A DNA stretch of 64,000 bases from a virus: positions 1 through 64,000 of IMG/VR virus record IMGVR_UViG_3300025030_000011. One strand, given 5' to 3'. The first letter of the stretch is position 1. Each line of letters begins with the position of its first letter. A program made the translations under genes and the position numbers. The notes under the pieces are model-generated. The model did no database searches. It saw only the letters and a program-made list of their open reading frames with translations, and was not told the origin of the DNA. Shown here piece by piece: positions 1-10,274 of the stretch.

Positions 1-258
1 ACAGACGATGCTTATTTCAATGTGCTTAAAGAAGTTTATGCTTCAACAGTAGTAAAAGGCTGGGAATCTAAGAATGAAGCTGGGGAATTTGTAGTAGGTA
101 TTCAAGATAAAACTGGAACAATTCTTCCTTATAACAAAGAAAATGTTGTAATTGGTTTCAATGCAATGCCTTTGCGTCAATTCAAAGATATTGTGAAACA
201 AGCTTCTTCTTTTGCTTTGTTTAGAAAAGGTCAAATTGAGGAAGACATAAAAAACTAA
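1..258 (+). CDS. Tail assembly chaperone, 5' truncated by window edge
   Basis: The reading frame is open from base 1, so the true start lies outside the window; a GTG at 22 is only an internal candidate. The visible product has the pattern of gpG-type tail assembly chaperones (GW near the N-terminus, then a PYNKEN-like segment). It sits directly before the GT-type extension and the tape measure gene, the classical position. Such chaperones coat the tape measure protein during tail tube assembly and are absent from the virion. It ends in TAA right after a slippery heptamer. The function rests on position and frameshift signal more than on sequence. Confidence 0.75.
   Translation, partial: TDDAYFNVLKEVYASTVVKGWESKNEAGEFVVGIQDKTGTILPYNKENVVIGFNAMPLRQFKDIVKQASSFALFRKGQIEEDIKN
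249..255 (+). promoter_or_regulatory. Programmed -1 ribosomal frameshift site (A AAA AAC)
   Basis: The heptamer A AAA AAC lies in the correct X XXY YYZ register with respect to the upstream frame and is followed at once by the zero-frame TAA (256-258). A -1 slip enters the frame of the 270-593 ORF, which is open back to the slip site. This is the standard lambda G/GT-like arrangement. I did not identify a downstream stimulatory structure. Confidence 0.85.
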
Positions 259-593
259 AAAACTTCCTCTTGTGGCAATTAACTTGGGGGAGTAAAATAG
301 AGAGTTTGAAACAGATAGCAAGGGATTCTGGGGAAACCCCCGTGGCCCTTGCTAATCGCCCTAGTTTAAATCAATTCACACAACCTTATTTTGCAGCATA
401 TCAACTTGTAAGAAGGGGGCGTACTTGGACACAGGCTGGCCCTGCTGACATACCGCCCCCTGTTTTGTATCAATACCTCGATGAACAACATATAACAGAT
501 TGGGATGAACGTGCTTTGTTTGTAGATATTATTTATGCGCTTGACGACACGTATTTAGAACATTCCGCTAAAAAGGTGGCACCAAATGGATAA
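255..593 (+). CDS. Tail assembly chaperone frameshift extension (GT-type C-terminal domain)
   Basis: This is the part read after the -1 slip, fused to the upstream chaperone. It has the typical extension pattern: ALANRP, then a PYFAAYQLV segment, a PADIPPPVL segment and an ALDDTYLE end, as in T-domain ORFs of Firmicutes and Gram-negative siphophages. A TTG at 270 with no good ribosome binding site could be called as a start, but expression by frameshifting is far more likely. The 3' end overlaps the tape measure gene by 8 bp, so the two are probably translationally coupled. Confidence 0.8.
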   Translation, partial: LKNFLLWQLTWGSKIESLKQIARDSGETPVALANRPSLNQFTQPYFAAYQLVRRGRTWTQAGPADIPPPVLYQYLDEQHITDWDERALFVDIIYALDDTYLEHSAKKVAPNG

Positions 594-3500
594 CAACTCA
601 ACTGAAACTTTTTTACGTGTAGGAATAGACGGCACTGCCTCTCTTGATGGGGCACGTGTCGTCAAGCGTTCTATCAATGATATAGATGCTGCTGTAAATA
701 AATCAGGACAAAATTGGAAACAATATTATAATCAAAATACAAGTGCTTCTGCCCAAGCTACCCAGGCTATGGGTGGGCATATGAAACAAATTGAGAATAG
801 TGCTAAAGGTGCTTTGGTTTCTATCAAAGACCTTGAAGCAATGTTTGTGCGTCTTATATTCAGGACGGCTGCTATTGCTACTATTTACGGGACTATTTCT
901 CTTATAAAAAAAGGTTTTCAAGAAGGTGTAAAAGCTGTTGAGGAATTTCAAACAGCTATTGTCCAAATTGCAGCAGGATTAACACAAATAGGTATAATAG
1001 GTGGAAAAACTAATTTAGCCGAAACATATAAACAAAGTAAAGAATATGCGCAAGCCCTTGTATTGAAAATGCAGGAAATAGACCCCTTAACTATGGCAAA
1101 TAGTAAGGGGCTTATGTCTATGTTGCAGGTAATGACTAATCAAGGAGTTGTACTTGATATAAATAAAAAGAAACAAGTTGAAGCATTCACTGATATTTCA
1201 AATGCTATAGCGACAATGACTGCTGGGCAAGATCAACAAATGCAGATGTATCAAGAGACAAGGGCTTTACTTTCAGGTCAAGTAAATATGCACGCCCAAG
1301 TTTCTAAAAATTTAGATTTGCAGATTAAACAACAAGGTATTTATAAAGGTGGTTTAAAAGAAGTAGTACAATTAGGAAGAGAAAATAATGATTTGTTGGA
1401 AAGATTAGCTCCTTATTTTGCTGGTCTTAGAGAAGCATCTATGGATATAGCACAACTTTGGACTTCTGTAAAAACTTCTTTTGAAACAGCAATGAATGTT
1501 GTTTTACGTGCTGGGTTTACGTCTGTCGTTAAGGATATGGTAGAAATAGTAGGAGCATTAAATAAATACCTTAAAGAAAATTCTGAAATAATTGGGAAAA
1601 ATATAGCAGAAGCTTGGAAAAATGTAATGGTTGTTATTCAGGTTGTACGTGACAATGCAGATGGCCTTATAACAACTATTAAAGTATTAGCGGAAGGTGC
1701 AAAATTATTTGTAGGTTATTGGTTATTAACTCAAAGCGCAAGCCTTATTGGAGCCATTGGTGCTTGGATTGCAGCTAAAAATGAAATGCTTATTTTGGAA
1801 TTAAAAACACAAGCTGCTATTGATGCGGGTATAGCTGTAGACTTCCGTAAAGGGGCTGGATTAAAAGTAGTAGCTGCTGAACAATTAGCGGTAGCAGAAA
1901 CTAATGTTGCTTTAGCACAATCGGAAGTTGTTTCTATTAATATGAAAATTGCTAATGCTAATGCAACCAGAGCATCTATATTAGTTGATATTGAACAGCA
2001 ATCAATATTAGTAAAACTTATGGCAATGCAAGCAGAACAGTTAGGGATAGAAGCGTTAGTTGCTGAATCTAAAGTACGTAGTATTGCATTACGTATAGAA
2101 GATCAAAAACAAGCTATAATAGCAACAACAGCGTGGAGACAAGAAACAATAGCCAATCTTGAAAGTTTTGGGCTAACAGAATTAGCCCAAGAGCAACAGA
2201 TATTACTTAAAAAAGAACAACTTGCTTTATCACGTAGTATTACAGCATTGACGCAACAAGAAGCAGCAGCCACCATTGCGGCAGCAGAGGCCCAAAATTT
2301 AGCTTCAGTAGCTACAGGTAAACATGCTGCTGCTGATTTATTGTTAACCCAACAAAAAGGACGTTTGTCTGGGGTTAATGCTTTGTTAGCTAAAACTACT
2401 TTAGAAGCTACAGCAGCAACGGTTACAGCGACAGGAGCTACAGAAGCACTCACAGCAGCACAAAAACGTAACACTATAGTCACCAAAGAACAAACATCAG
2501 CTTGGTTTACTTTAGGTAATGTCGTTAATGTATTGATGGCAGCTTGGATAGGTTGGGAAATAGGTTCATTTTTAAATAAGTTTGAAATAGTACGTAAAGC
2601 CGGTGTTGCTATGGTTTATGGTATTATGGGAGCTTGGCATGAACTAGAAACAGCTTGGGATAGATTCAAAGTTACTATCAATCCTTTTGGAGATGAAGAC
2701 GAACAACAAGCTAAGTTAGCCAAAATAACGGCTGATTATAATGCTTGGATGATTAATTTTAAAAAGAACTATAAAGAACAAATGAAAGATGTAGAACAAA
2801 ATCCCGTTGTTAAAGTAGCACAAGCAACAATTACAGCGCCTAAAGGCAATAAAGCTATAGCTGAAGTTGAAACAAGTTTAACAGCAGCAGACAAAGCCTT
2901 CAATCGTATGGTTGATGCCTGGGATAAGTGGAATCAAAAAGCAATTCTTTCTGGTAGAATACAAGATGAATTATATGCGGCTATTGATGCTAATAATGCT
3001 GAATTAGCTTCTGATCTGGCAGAACTTGCAGAATCTAATGATAAAGACGTTGTTATGATGCGAGAACGTTACACAATGCAAGCTAAACTTATAAATCAGA
3101 ATCTTACTTTAACAGCAAATCAAAAAGCAGAACGTACTTTGGAACGTGCAGAACATCAAGCAAGCATGGCCGCATATAAATCTGATTTGGAAGAAAGACG
3201 TTCAGAATTAAAACTTGATTTAGAAGATCGTATTATAATGAACAAAACTTATTATTCTGAAATGGAAGAAAATATACAGAAGTTATCTGAAATTGAAATA
3301 CAAAAAGCTCAAGAAATATTTGATGAAAAGAAGGAGCTGGTTGATAAAGGTTATGCTAACGTAGATGTTAGTTATTCTCACATGCTTAGTTTAATAGCTG
3401 AACAAACTAAAGCAGAGAGTGAATTAAACTCCGTTTCAAACAATATGTATAAAATGTTGAATGAGAATAGCAGGGAAGCGTTAAGAGTGCGTATGAAAGA

Positions 3501-6500
3501 AAAGGATATGCTTGTTGAATTGAAAAACATCACCAACAGCATGTATGGAGACTTGGCATCTACTCAAGCTTCAAAGGTAGGTACTTCATCACTTACAGGT
3601 GAAATTGTTGATCCATTACAAAACCAGCTTGCTATTATTGAGGATGCTCATAACAGAAAACTTAATATGCTCAAAGATGAACAAGACGCAATTATAAGAA
3701 AAGCTGAAACCGAAGTTTTAAGTGTAACTCAAATATCAGAACTGAAAGAACAGGTACGTGCAAAACAAATCGAAATGGACAATGCTGATTCTCAACGTTC
3801 ACAAGATATAGTTTTTGCACATATGGAATCAGCAACAGCAATGTACTCAACTATTCTTGCACAAGCATCAAAAACTTTTCCAAAAATCACAGCTTTAGAA
3901 AGTGCTGGTTATTTGGTGAATAAACAGTATGCTGAAGGTGTAGCACTTGCAGAAGGAAGCATGTTTGCTAAATTTGTAAGTCATTTTAAAGGTAAACTTC
4001 AAATGCAAGCCGATTACTTTGCTGTTGGTAGTGAACTGTTACTAAATTTTTCTGAGATGGAAGATGAATCAAGCCGTAAGGGTTTTGAATCATCGAAAGC
4101 TTTAAATTTAGCTGCTGCAACAATGAGTACAGCCGCCGCCGTTATGAATCAAATGGCTGGTGGTGATCCGTACACAGCATGGGCTAGAGCTAGTGCTGCT
4201 GCAATAATGGGTGCAGCACAAATTGCAAGTATTGCTAATACTTCTTTTGGTGGTGGGTCTGGTTCTGTTTCTGCACCTTCTGGTTCTTTTGCTGGTGGCG
4301 GTGCTTCTGGTGATAGTGGTACAGGCAATATTGGAATTAATACACTTGGGCCTTTGTTATCAGTAAAAGATGGCCAAACAGGTAAACAATTAGATTTAAT
4401 TTCAGAACGTATAGGTAATGCTGCTTTAGCGATGGGACGTTCTGCTGATAGCTTGTTTAATATAGCTGAAGCGTTAAAACCTGATTCGGGTTTGGTTAAA
4501 TCTGCCCCAGGTAAGTATACAGGTTTACAACAAATCACTAGTGGTATTGGTGGAATACTGAGTGGATTCGGTAGAGAGATAAGAACAACAGGTTCAGGTA
4601 TTACAGTAGGTATGGATAGAGGGAATGTAACAGGCAACACATATGTATCTAAAGACAACGGTAACTGGTGGACAGGTTCTAATGCATGGTTAGAATTTGG
4701 TAAATTACCGGCCTTGTTTAAATCTGAATTGCAAGGCGCTCTTACTTCGATGAATGCGGGTTTGCGTAGGGGTTCTGTTTCTTTGGGGGCTAGTGGTGCT
4801 GATTTTGATTATGCTCTTAGCAACACAACAGTAAAAGATATGGGTATTGCTACTGCTGGTAGAAGTGACGATGCTATTTCTAAAGATATTATTGCCGCTT
4901 TTACTAAGATCGGTAACACGCTTATTGAAAAGGTGTTTCCTAACATCATGGAATTTGCTACTTCTGCAAGTGAAACTGCAACTGATGTTTGGACACGTTT
5001 ATCAACAGCAATAATGGATGTAAACTTTGAATTAAGTAAAGTTGGTAAAACTTTACTTTCATCTAGTTTAGCTAATGGCGATTTAGCATTCAGACTTCAA
5101 GAATTAATGGGGGGCGCTGAAGAATTTTCAAAAAGCATAGATACTTATTTCAATAGTATATTTACAGATACAGAACAAAAAGCGGCAACAGCAGCACAAG
5201 CAACTCAACAAGTTAAGATTGCTTTTATTGAAATGGGTTTAGCTGTGCCTACAACAAGAGAGCAATTTAAAGGTTTAGTTAATTCAATGAATTTAACATC
5301 TACTTATGGAGCTTCTACATTTGCAGCTTTAATGGGTATATCTGAAGCATTTGGCATAATGATAGATGCTTCAGATGAAGTGAAAAAAGCGATTGTTGAG
5401 TTTGCAAACGATTTAACTGTGCGTACTTTAAAGTTGGATGGTTTAACTAAAGCTGCTGAATTGTTTTCATTGCGGATAGCCCAAGAAATAGAATACAATG
5501 ATGCTCTTGAAGCTGGTATGGATGTAGCTGCATTAGCAATAGTACAAAACAGAGAATGGGCTGCTGCAATAGCTGATACAACGGGGATAATTACAGATTC
5601 AATCACTCTCCTTATTAATGCTGCAAAAGATTCAGCTTTAGCTATGATCGATGCACAAACAGCAATATTAAACACGATGAAAAATATTAAAACCGGGCCT
5701 CTTGCTCAACTTTCACCAGAAGCAGCATACCAACAAGCCCAAGCATCATTTGCTGCTATTATGAATAAAACGGATATAGATTCACTTAAAGCTTTGCCTC
5801 AAACCGCTACAAGCTTGTTGGAAGCTTCAAAAGCATATAATGCAAGTAGTGTCGGGTATCAGAATGATTTGAATATGGTTCTTGGTGTGTTAGGTAATGC
5901 TGCTGGAATTAACGGTGATTCACCAGTAACACAACTAGACCAACAACTTATTTTGCTTGAAAGTATAAAGCAAGCAATAGTTAAAGGTGATTCTGAAAAT
6001 CTTAGTGCTATTTTAAGCGGTAACGAAGTTGTACCGGCTACAGTAAACGAACAACTTGCTTCATTACTTGGCCCTAATTCAACATTAGCAAGTTTGATTG
6101 GTGCTTGGAATGAAGCAACAGCCGCAAAATTGTTAGCTGAAAAGAAAGAAGTAGCAACAGAAGTATATAACAGAGATTTAAGTAAATTCAATACAGCAAT
6201 GAGTGGAATCAACGATCAATTTACAAGCGGTACAACATCTGCATCTACTTATTTGGAACAACAAAATGCAGCATTAGGTACACTAGGCACATCACATGCT
6301 GCTGCGACAGCATTGGGGGCCACTGTAGGGGCATTACCTACAGTGGGCACAATAGACCCTTCTCTTTTAGCAGCAAGGCAAGCCACAGAACAGGCAACAC
6401 AATCTTTAAGTAACATAGATGCAGCTAAGATTGTACTGGATATGGCTATTGGTTTAACTACAGCAAAAATAATGTGGGATTTGAATAAAGACGGCATTGT

Positions 6501-6918
6501 AACTATTGCGGATGCTTTGTTAGTTATGCAAGGTAAACGTCCGTTAGGTTCAGTGTTAAGCCCAACCGTACCAACATCAGGTTATAATCCAGATGGTTCC
6601 AAAACTATGGTATTTCCTGCTTTTGCTAACGGTGGCTTTCATAGTGGAGGCTTGCGTATAGTTGGGGAACGTGGGCCGGAAATAGAAAACACAGGGGCGG
6701 CACGTTATTGGACTTCTGAACAAACGCAAAAGTTTTTGAGTGGGTCTGCTGACAACAAAAGGATTGAAGAACTATTGGAACAACAAAACAATTCTATTAC
6801 TGCCCAAAATAAACTTTTACAGACACAATTATTGATTACACAAGAACAATTGAAAGAACAACGGCAATCTACTAAATCACAACAAAGCATTGAACAAAAA
6901 ACAAAATTGGTGGCATAA
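586..6918 (+). CDS. Tail tape measure protein
   Basis: 2110 residues, the longest gene in the window. It sets tail length and is ejected with the DNA. The sequence shows long alanine- and glutamine-rich helical and coiled-coil stretches, hydrophobic segments near residues 85-110 and 365-395, and a Gly/Ser-rich linker near residues 1220-1250. The C-terminal segment (FANGGFHSGGLRIVGERGPE) is typical of tape measure C-termini. Near residue 1964 there is a dockerin/EF-hand-like loop with D-x-N-x-D-G spacing. It starts with ATG overlapping the chaperone extension and is followed 2 bp later by the next tail gene. Confidence 0.95.
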   Translation: MDNNSTETFLRVGIDGTASLDGARVVKRSINDIDAAVNKSGQNWKQYYNQNTSASAQATQAMGGHMKQIENSAKGALVSIKDLEAMFVRLIFRTAAIATIYGTISLIKKGFQEGVKAVEEFQTAIVQIAAGLTQIGIIGGKTNLAETYKQSKEYAQALVLKMQEIDPLTMANSKGLMSMLQVMTNQGVVLDINKKKQVEAFTDISNAIATMTAGQDQQMQMYQETRALLSGQVNMHAQVSKNLDLQIKQQGIYKGGLKEVVQLGRENNDLLERLAPYFAGLREASMDIAQLWTSVKTSFETAMNVVLRAGFTSVVKDMVEIVGALNKYLKENSEIIGKNIAEAWKNVMVVIQVVRDNADGLITTIKVLAEGAKLFVGYWLLTQSASLIGAIGAWIAAKNEMLILELKTQAAIDAGIAVDFRKGAGLKVVAAEQLAVAETNVALAQSEVVSINMKIANANATRASILVDIEQQSILVKLMAMQAEQLGIEALVAESKVRSIALRIEDQKQAIIATTAWRQETIANLESFGLTELAQEQQILLKKEQLALSRSITALTQQEAAATIAAAEAQNLASVATGKHAAADLLLTQQKGRLSGVNALLAKTTLEATAATVTATGATEALTAAQKRNTIVTKEQTSAWFTLGNVVNVLMAAWIGWEIGSFLNKFEIVRKAGVAMVYGIMGAWHELETAWDRFKVTINPFGDEDEQQAKLAKITADYNAWMINFKKNYKEQMKDVEQNPVVKVAQATITAPKGNKAIAEVETSLTAADKAFNRMVDAWDKWNQKAILSGRIQDELYAAIDANNAELASDLAELAESNDKDVVMMRERYTMQAKLINQNLTLTANQKAERTLERAEHQASMAAYKSDLEERRSELKLDLEDRIIMNKTYYSEMEENIQKLSEIEIQKAQEIFDEKKELVDKGYANVDVSYSHMLSLIAEQTKAESELNSVSNNMYKMLNENSREALRVRMKEKDMLVELKNITNSMYGDLASTQASKVGTSSLTGEIVDPLQNQLAIIEDAHNRKLNMLKDEQDAIIRKAETEVLSVTQISELKEQVRAKQIEMDNADSQRSQDIVFAHMESATAMYSTILAQASKTFPKITALESAGYLVNKQYAEGVALAEGSMFAKFVSHFKGKLQMQADYFAVGSELLLNFSEMEDESSRKGFESSKALNLAAATMSTAAAVMNQMAGGDPYTAWARASAAAIMGAAQIASIANTSFGGGSGSVSAPSGSFAGGGASGDSGTGNIGINTLGPLLSVKDGQTGKQLDLISERIGNAALAMGRSADSLFNIAEALKPDSGLVKSAPGKYTGLQQITSGIGGILSGFGREIRTTGSGITVGMDRGNVTGNTYVSKDNGNWWTGSNAWLEFGKLPALFKSELQGALTSMNAGLRRGSVSLGASGADFDYALSNTTVKDMGIATAGRSDDAISKDIIAAFTKIGNTLIEKVFPNIMEFATSASETATDVWTRLSTAIMDVNFELSKVGKTLLSSSLANGDLAFRLQELMGGAEEFSKSIDTYFNSIFTDTEQKAATAAQATQQVKIAFIEMGLAVPTTREQFKGLVNSMNLTSTYGASTFAALMGISEAFGIMIDASDEVKKAIVEFANDLTVRTLKLDGLTKAAELFSLRIAQEIEYNDALEAGMDVAALAIVQNREWAAAIADTTGIITDSITLLINAAKDSALAMIDAQTAILNTMKNIKTGPLAQLSPEAAYQQAQASFAAIMNKTDIDSLKALPQTATSLLEASKAYNASSVGYQNDLNMVLGVLGNAAGINGDSPVTQLDQQLILLESIKQAIVKGDSENLSAILSGNEVVPATVNEQLASLLGPNSTLASLIGAWNEATAAKLLAEKKEVATEVYNRDLSKFNTAMSGINDQFTSGTTSASTYLEQQNAALGTLGTSHAAATALGATVGALPTVGTIDPSLLAARQATEQATQSLSNIDAAKIVLDMAIGLTTAKIMWDLNKDGIVTIADALLVMQGKRPLGSVLSPTVPTSGYNPDGSKTMVFPAFANGGFHSGGLRIVGERGPEIENTGAARYWTSEQTQKFLSGSADNKRIEELLEQQNNSITAQNKLLQTQLLITQEQLKEQRQSTKSQQSIEQKTKLVA

Positions 6919-6920
6919 CT

Positions 6921-9380
6921 ATGACTGAGCGAATATATTTAATGATTTTGTCAGGAGTTAACCCAAACACTCTTACAACAGGTTATCACTATTTTAGCAC
7001 TAAAGGGTTTACTTCAGCACCTACAGATACACCAGCAAGTAAATATTTTGTTCCAAGAATAACTAATCCCGGCATGTATCAGCAATCTATGTTCTCCCCC
7101 GGCCAAACCGGGGGAGATTCATCTAGTAATCAAGGATTTTGTGAATTAACAAATGTAGATGGAATTTTAGACAACCTTATTGATTGGGGTTTTGATGGCG
7201 GAGTTTATCAGATATTAGAAGGCCCGGAAGATGGGGACTTAACTGATTTCGTCACAGTTAACTACGGTACAATAAAACAAGTAGAATCTTCTTGGGATAC
7301 AATAACAATCCGATACAGGGATAATGGAGAATTTTTAGATAAACCTGTAATTTTGAATTATTATTTGGGGGATAATGTATTACCTGCTGGATTAGAAGGC
7401 GCGTCTGAATTAAAAGATAAACCTAAACCTAGATTATTTGGGTCAAGAAGAAATATAACACCTATTTGTGTAAATACATCTAAACTAATTTATCAGTATA
7501 ATGATGGAGCATCGTCAAGTGTTGGGGCTGTTCGTGATAACGGCGTGGCTTTAACAGTAGGTGTAAATCATGCTGACTCTACAGCTATGCTTGCTGCAAC
7601 AGTTGCAGCAGGATATTATGACACTTGCCTTACTGAAGGTTTCATCCGTCTGGGTAGTTCTCCTACAGGACTTATTACAATGGATGCTGTTAGCTCTACA
7701 ATTCCAATAGGTCAACAATATAAAGCTTTAGTTGAAGAAAAATTAGCTGTTGGAAGTGTAGTAGAACAATCAATTATAGAATTAGATCGACTTATACCGG
7801 CATCTATAATATGGGGATACTATACAAGTACAAAAATAGATACAACTAAAAATGTATTTGATGCATTGTCTAAAGCAGGTATTTGGTGGGGTTTTGATAA
7901 CTTAGGTAAATTTTGGGCGAAACAACTTATAATCCCAACTTCAACTAATTCTATAACTACATTAAATGTAGATAACAGCGTGTCTATAGAACGTACTGCA
8001 ACAAGTGATAGTGATAAAGGCATGCCTGTTTGGAAAGTTACCTGTAATTACAATCGTAATGAAACCGTACAAACAACTGTTGCAGGTAGTGTAAATGCAT
8101 CATTGTATAATAGCGAGTGGCAAACGGCTATCTATTCAGACGTAACAATTAAAACTTTGCATCCTCTCGCTGAAGAATTGATTGTTGACACCCCTTTCAA
8201 TACCTATGCAGACGCTTTGGCTGAAGCTACAAGACTGTTTAATTTAAAATCCGTAAGAAGGGATAGACTTAAAATTAATTTGCTATACGGGGCAAATGGG
8301 CCACTTGTTTACATTAAAGGAGGATATTGGGAAACTGAAGCTATAAGTGAATTACCTATAGATAGATATAATCATTGCAGTTCAGTGTATCAAAATTATG
8401 TATATGTAATTGGTGGCTTTATTTCAGGTGATAGTACAACTAGCGTTATCAGACTTGACTTAGATAATCCCACAGGGGCTTGGGATGATACAGGGGTCAC
8501 AGATTTACCGTCAAAAAGAATGAATGCAGCAAGCGTTGTATATAACAATTATTTGTACGTTATTGGAGGTACTGACGGTTCTGCTATGAGTGATGTTATC
8601 AGGCTTGATCTAAGTAATCCTACCGGGGCTTGGGATGATACAGGGGTTACTGATTTACCTGTTGCAAAACATTCTTTAGCGGCGGTTGTGCATGACAACT
8701 ATTTATATACAATTGGGGGAACGGGTTTTGCATATTATGACGATGTTATAAGACTTGACTTAGATAATCCTACCGGGGCTTGGAGTTCTATTGGAGATGT
8801 AACAAGCTTACCTGAAACTCGTTGGCTTTTATGCGCAAATATAAATCTTGACTATTTATATGTTGCAGGTGGGTTCGGGCCTGAAGGTGCTTTAACTTCA
8901 GCTATCAGACTTGATCTAAACAATCCTGCTGGGGCTTGGGAGAATTTGGAAGATATGCCGGGGATAGGTAGGATTGGGGCTACTTCTACAATATGTAATG
9001 ATTATTTATATGTTATTGGTGGATGGGATGGAGATGCTGCTTATACTAACAGCGTTATCAGGCTTGATCTAAGTAATCCCACAGGGGCTTGGGATGATAC
9101 AGGTGTTACTGACATGCCAGACGGACGTTACAGGCTTTCTTGTAATACATATAATAAAGCGATATATTCAATTAGTGGAGCAACAGCTACACCAAAAAAT
9201 AATACTTGGAGATTAAGGAGTAATGAAAACCCGGAAGATTATTCACAATTAAATAGTTTAGGTAGGATCATAAATGTCAAAATGCCTAGATATGAGTATA
9301 ATGCAGGCAAGCCTATGAGAATGATTGGGCAAGAAATAAATCATCAAACTAAAGAAATAACTTTAGACCTTTGGGGGTAA
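6921..9380 (+). CDS. Tail/baseplate protein with an inserted kelch beta-propeller
   Basis: 819 residues. Roughly residues 1-460 look like a tail-tip structural protein. Residues of about 465-745 form some five or six kelch-type blades: repeated (Y/L)YVIGG motifs, a VIRLDL strand and a conserved GAWDDTGVTDLP turn. After the propeller the structural fold seems to resume (LGRIINVKMPRYEYNAGKPM to LTLWG-like end), as in baseplate hub modules. The propeller therefore looks like an insertion in a loop of the structural domain. Kelch propellers bind protein or glycan ligands, so host receptor contact is a reasonable inference. The repeat units are also very similar as DNA. Confidence 0.7.
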   Translation: MTERIYLMILSGVNPNTLTTGYHYFSTKGFTSAPTDTPASKYFVPRITNPGMYQQSMFSPGQTGGDSSSNQGFCELTNVDGILDNLIDWGFDGGVYQILEGPEDGDLTDFVTVNYGTIKQVESSWDTITIRYRDNGEFLDKPVILNYYLGDNVLPAGLEGASELKDKPKPRLFGSRRNITPICVNTSKLIYQYNDGASSSVGAVRDNGVALTVGVNHADSTAMLAATVAAGYYDTCLTEGFIRLGSSPTGLITMDAVSSTIPIGQQYKALVEEKLAVGSVVEQSIIELDRLIPASIIWGYYTSTKIDTTKNVFDALSKAGIWWGFDNLGKFWAKQLIIPTSTNSITTLNVDNSVSIERTATSDSDKGMPVWKVTCNYNRNETVQTTVAGSVNASLYNSEWQTAIYSDVTIKTLHPLAEELIVDTPFNTYADALAEATRLFNLKSVRRDRLKINLLYGANGPLVYIKGGYWETEAISELPIDRYNHCSSVYQNYVYVIGGFISGDSTTSVIRLDLDNPTGAWDDTGVTDLPSKRMNAASVVYNNYLYVIGGTDGSAMSDVIRLDLSNPTGAWDDTGVTDLPVAKHSLAAVVHDNYLYTIGGTGFAYYDDVIRLDLDNPTGAWSSIGDVTSLPETRWLLCANINLDYLYVAGGFGPEGALTSAIRLDLNNPAGAWENLEDMPGIGRIGATSTICNDYLYVIGGWDGDAAYTNSVIRLDLSNPTGAWDDTGVTDMPDGRYRLSCNTYNKAIYSISGATATPKNNTWRLRSNENPEDYSQLNSLGRIINVKMPRYEYNAGKPMRMIGQEINHQTKEITLDLWG

Positions 9381-9386
9381 TCATAT

Positions 9387-10262
9387 ATGAGTACAATAAT
9401 GTCTTATCCAGATAGAACTTTATTAGCCACACTATCAGGAGGTTCTTGGAATAGTGCTTACCCTCTAGGTAATATACAAGACGATCAACTTTCAGTTAAA
9501 GCTAGGTCTACAAATGCTTTAACTACTTCCACAATTATTTTAATTGATTTGGGTTCAACAGCAAGAGCTATTAGGTGCTTAGGTTTACTTAGTCATACAA
9601 TTTCTTATGCTGGTACAATAAGGGTTAGGGGGTATTCTGATAGTGGATATACAACATTAGTCACGGATGCTGATACGGGAACGGTTTATGCTTATGACCA
9701 AACATTAGGTTCTGAAATGTCAACAAATTACCCCGATCATTGGATTTATGCGTTTAGTTCTGCTAAAACGGCAAGATATTGGAAAATTGAAATAACTGAC
9801 ACAACTAATGCAGCAGGGTTTGTTGAACTAGGTAGAGTTTGGTTAGGTGAAGGAACTTTAGCTCCAACAGTCTCAATTGCTTATGGAACATCTTTAGGTT
9901 ATGAGTCTAGGGATGTTGTAGTAGAGTCTATAGGCGGAGCTATTTGGGGGGATTCCAAAGCTTCAAGACGTGTAATAGGAGGAACATTTGAAGCATTAAC
10001 AGGGGAAGAACAACGAACAGCTTTGATTATGCAAAAAACTTTAGGTAAAACTGGCGAATTACTTTTTATATTGAATAGTGAGAACACAGCTATAGACATG
10101 CAATTACAATCATTCCCTGCTACTATGCGAAATGTGAATCTTTTGGAATTTTCTTATTTTCAAAATAGTTCAAATAGTATAGATTTTGTAGAAATTCTAA
10201 ATAACAACAATGTTGAATATATAATGGGGGGTGGGGCGTCTGATGTGTATGCTAGGCAATAA
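9387..10262 (+). CDS. Baseplate/distal tail protein, galactose-binding-like domain
   Basis: 291 residues. The first 160 have the look of an F5/8 type C (discoidin) jelly-roll: an early strand pattern, then LIDLGS and a YWKIEITDT segment, which is the usual signature around the bound-ligand face. The C-terminal part is unassigned. It lies between the hub-like protein and the tail fibre with a 6-bp gap to its left neighbour, which supports a tail-tip structural role, perhaps carbohydrate contact. The exact role is uncertain. Confidence 0.6.
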   Translation: MSTIMSYPDRTLLATLSGGSWNSAYPLGNIQDDQLSVKARSTNALTTSTIILIDLGSTARAIRCLGLLSHTISYAGTIRVRGYSDSGYTTLVTDADTGTVYAYDQTLGSEMSTNYPDHWIYAFSSAKTARYWKIEITDTTNAAGFVELGRVWLGEGTLAPTVSIAYGTSLGYESRDVVVESIGGAIWGDSKASRRVIGGTFEALTGEEQRTALIMQKTLGKTGELLFILNSENTAIDMQLQSFPATMRNVNLLEFSYFQNSSNSIDFVEILNNNNVEYIMGGGASDVYARQ

Positions 10263-10274
10263 AAGGAGTTATTC

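Noticed and set aside
8300-9200. Diversity-generating retroelement acting on the kelch gene
   Set aside because: No reverse transcriptase or template repeat is visible in the window.
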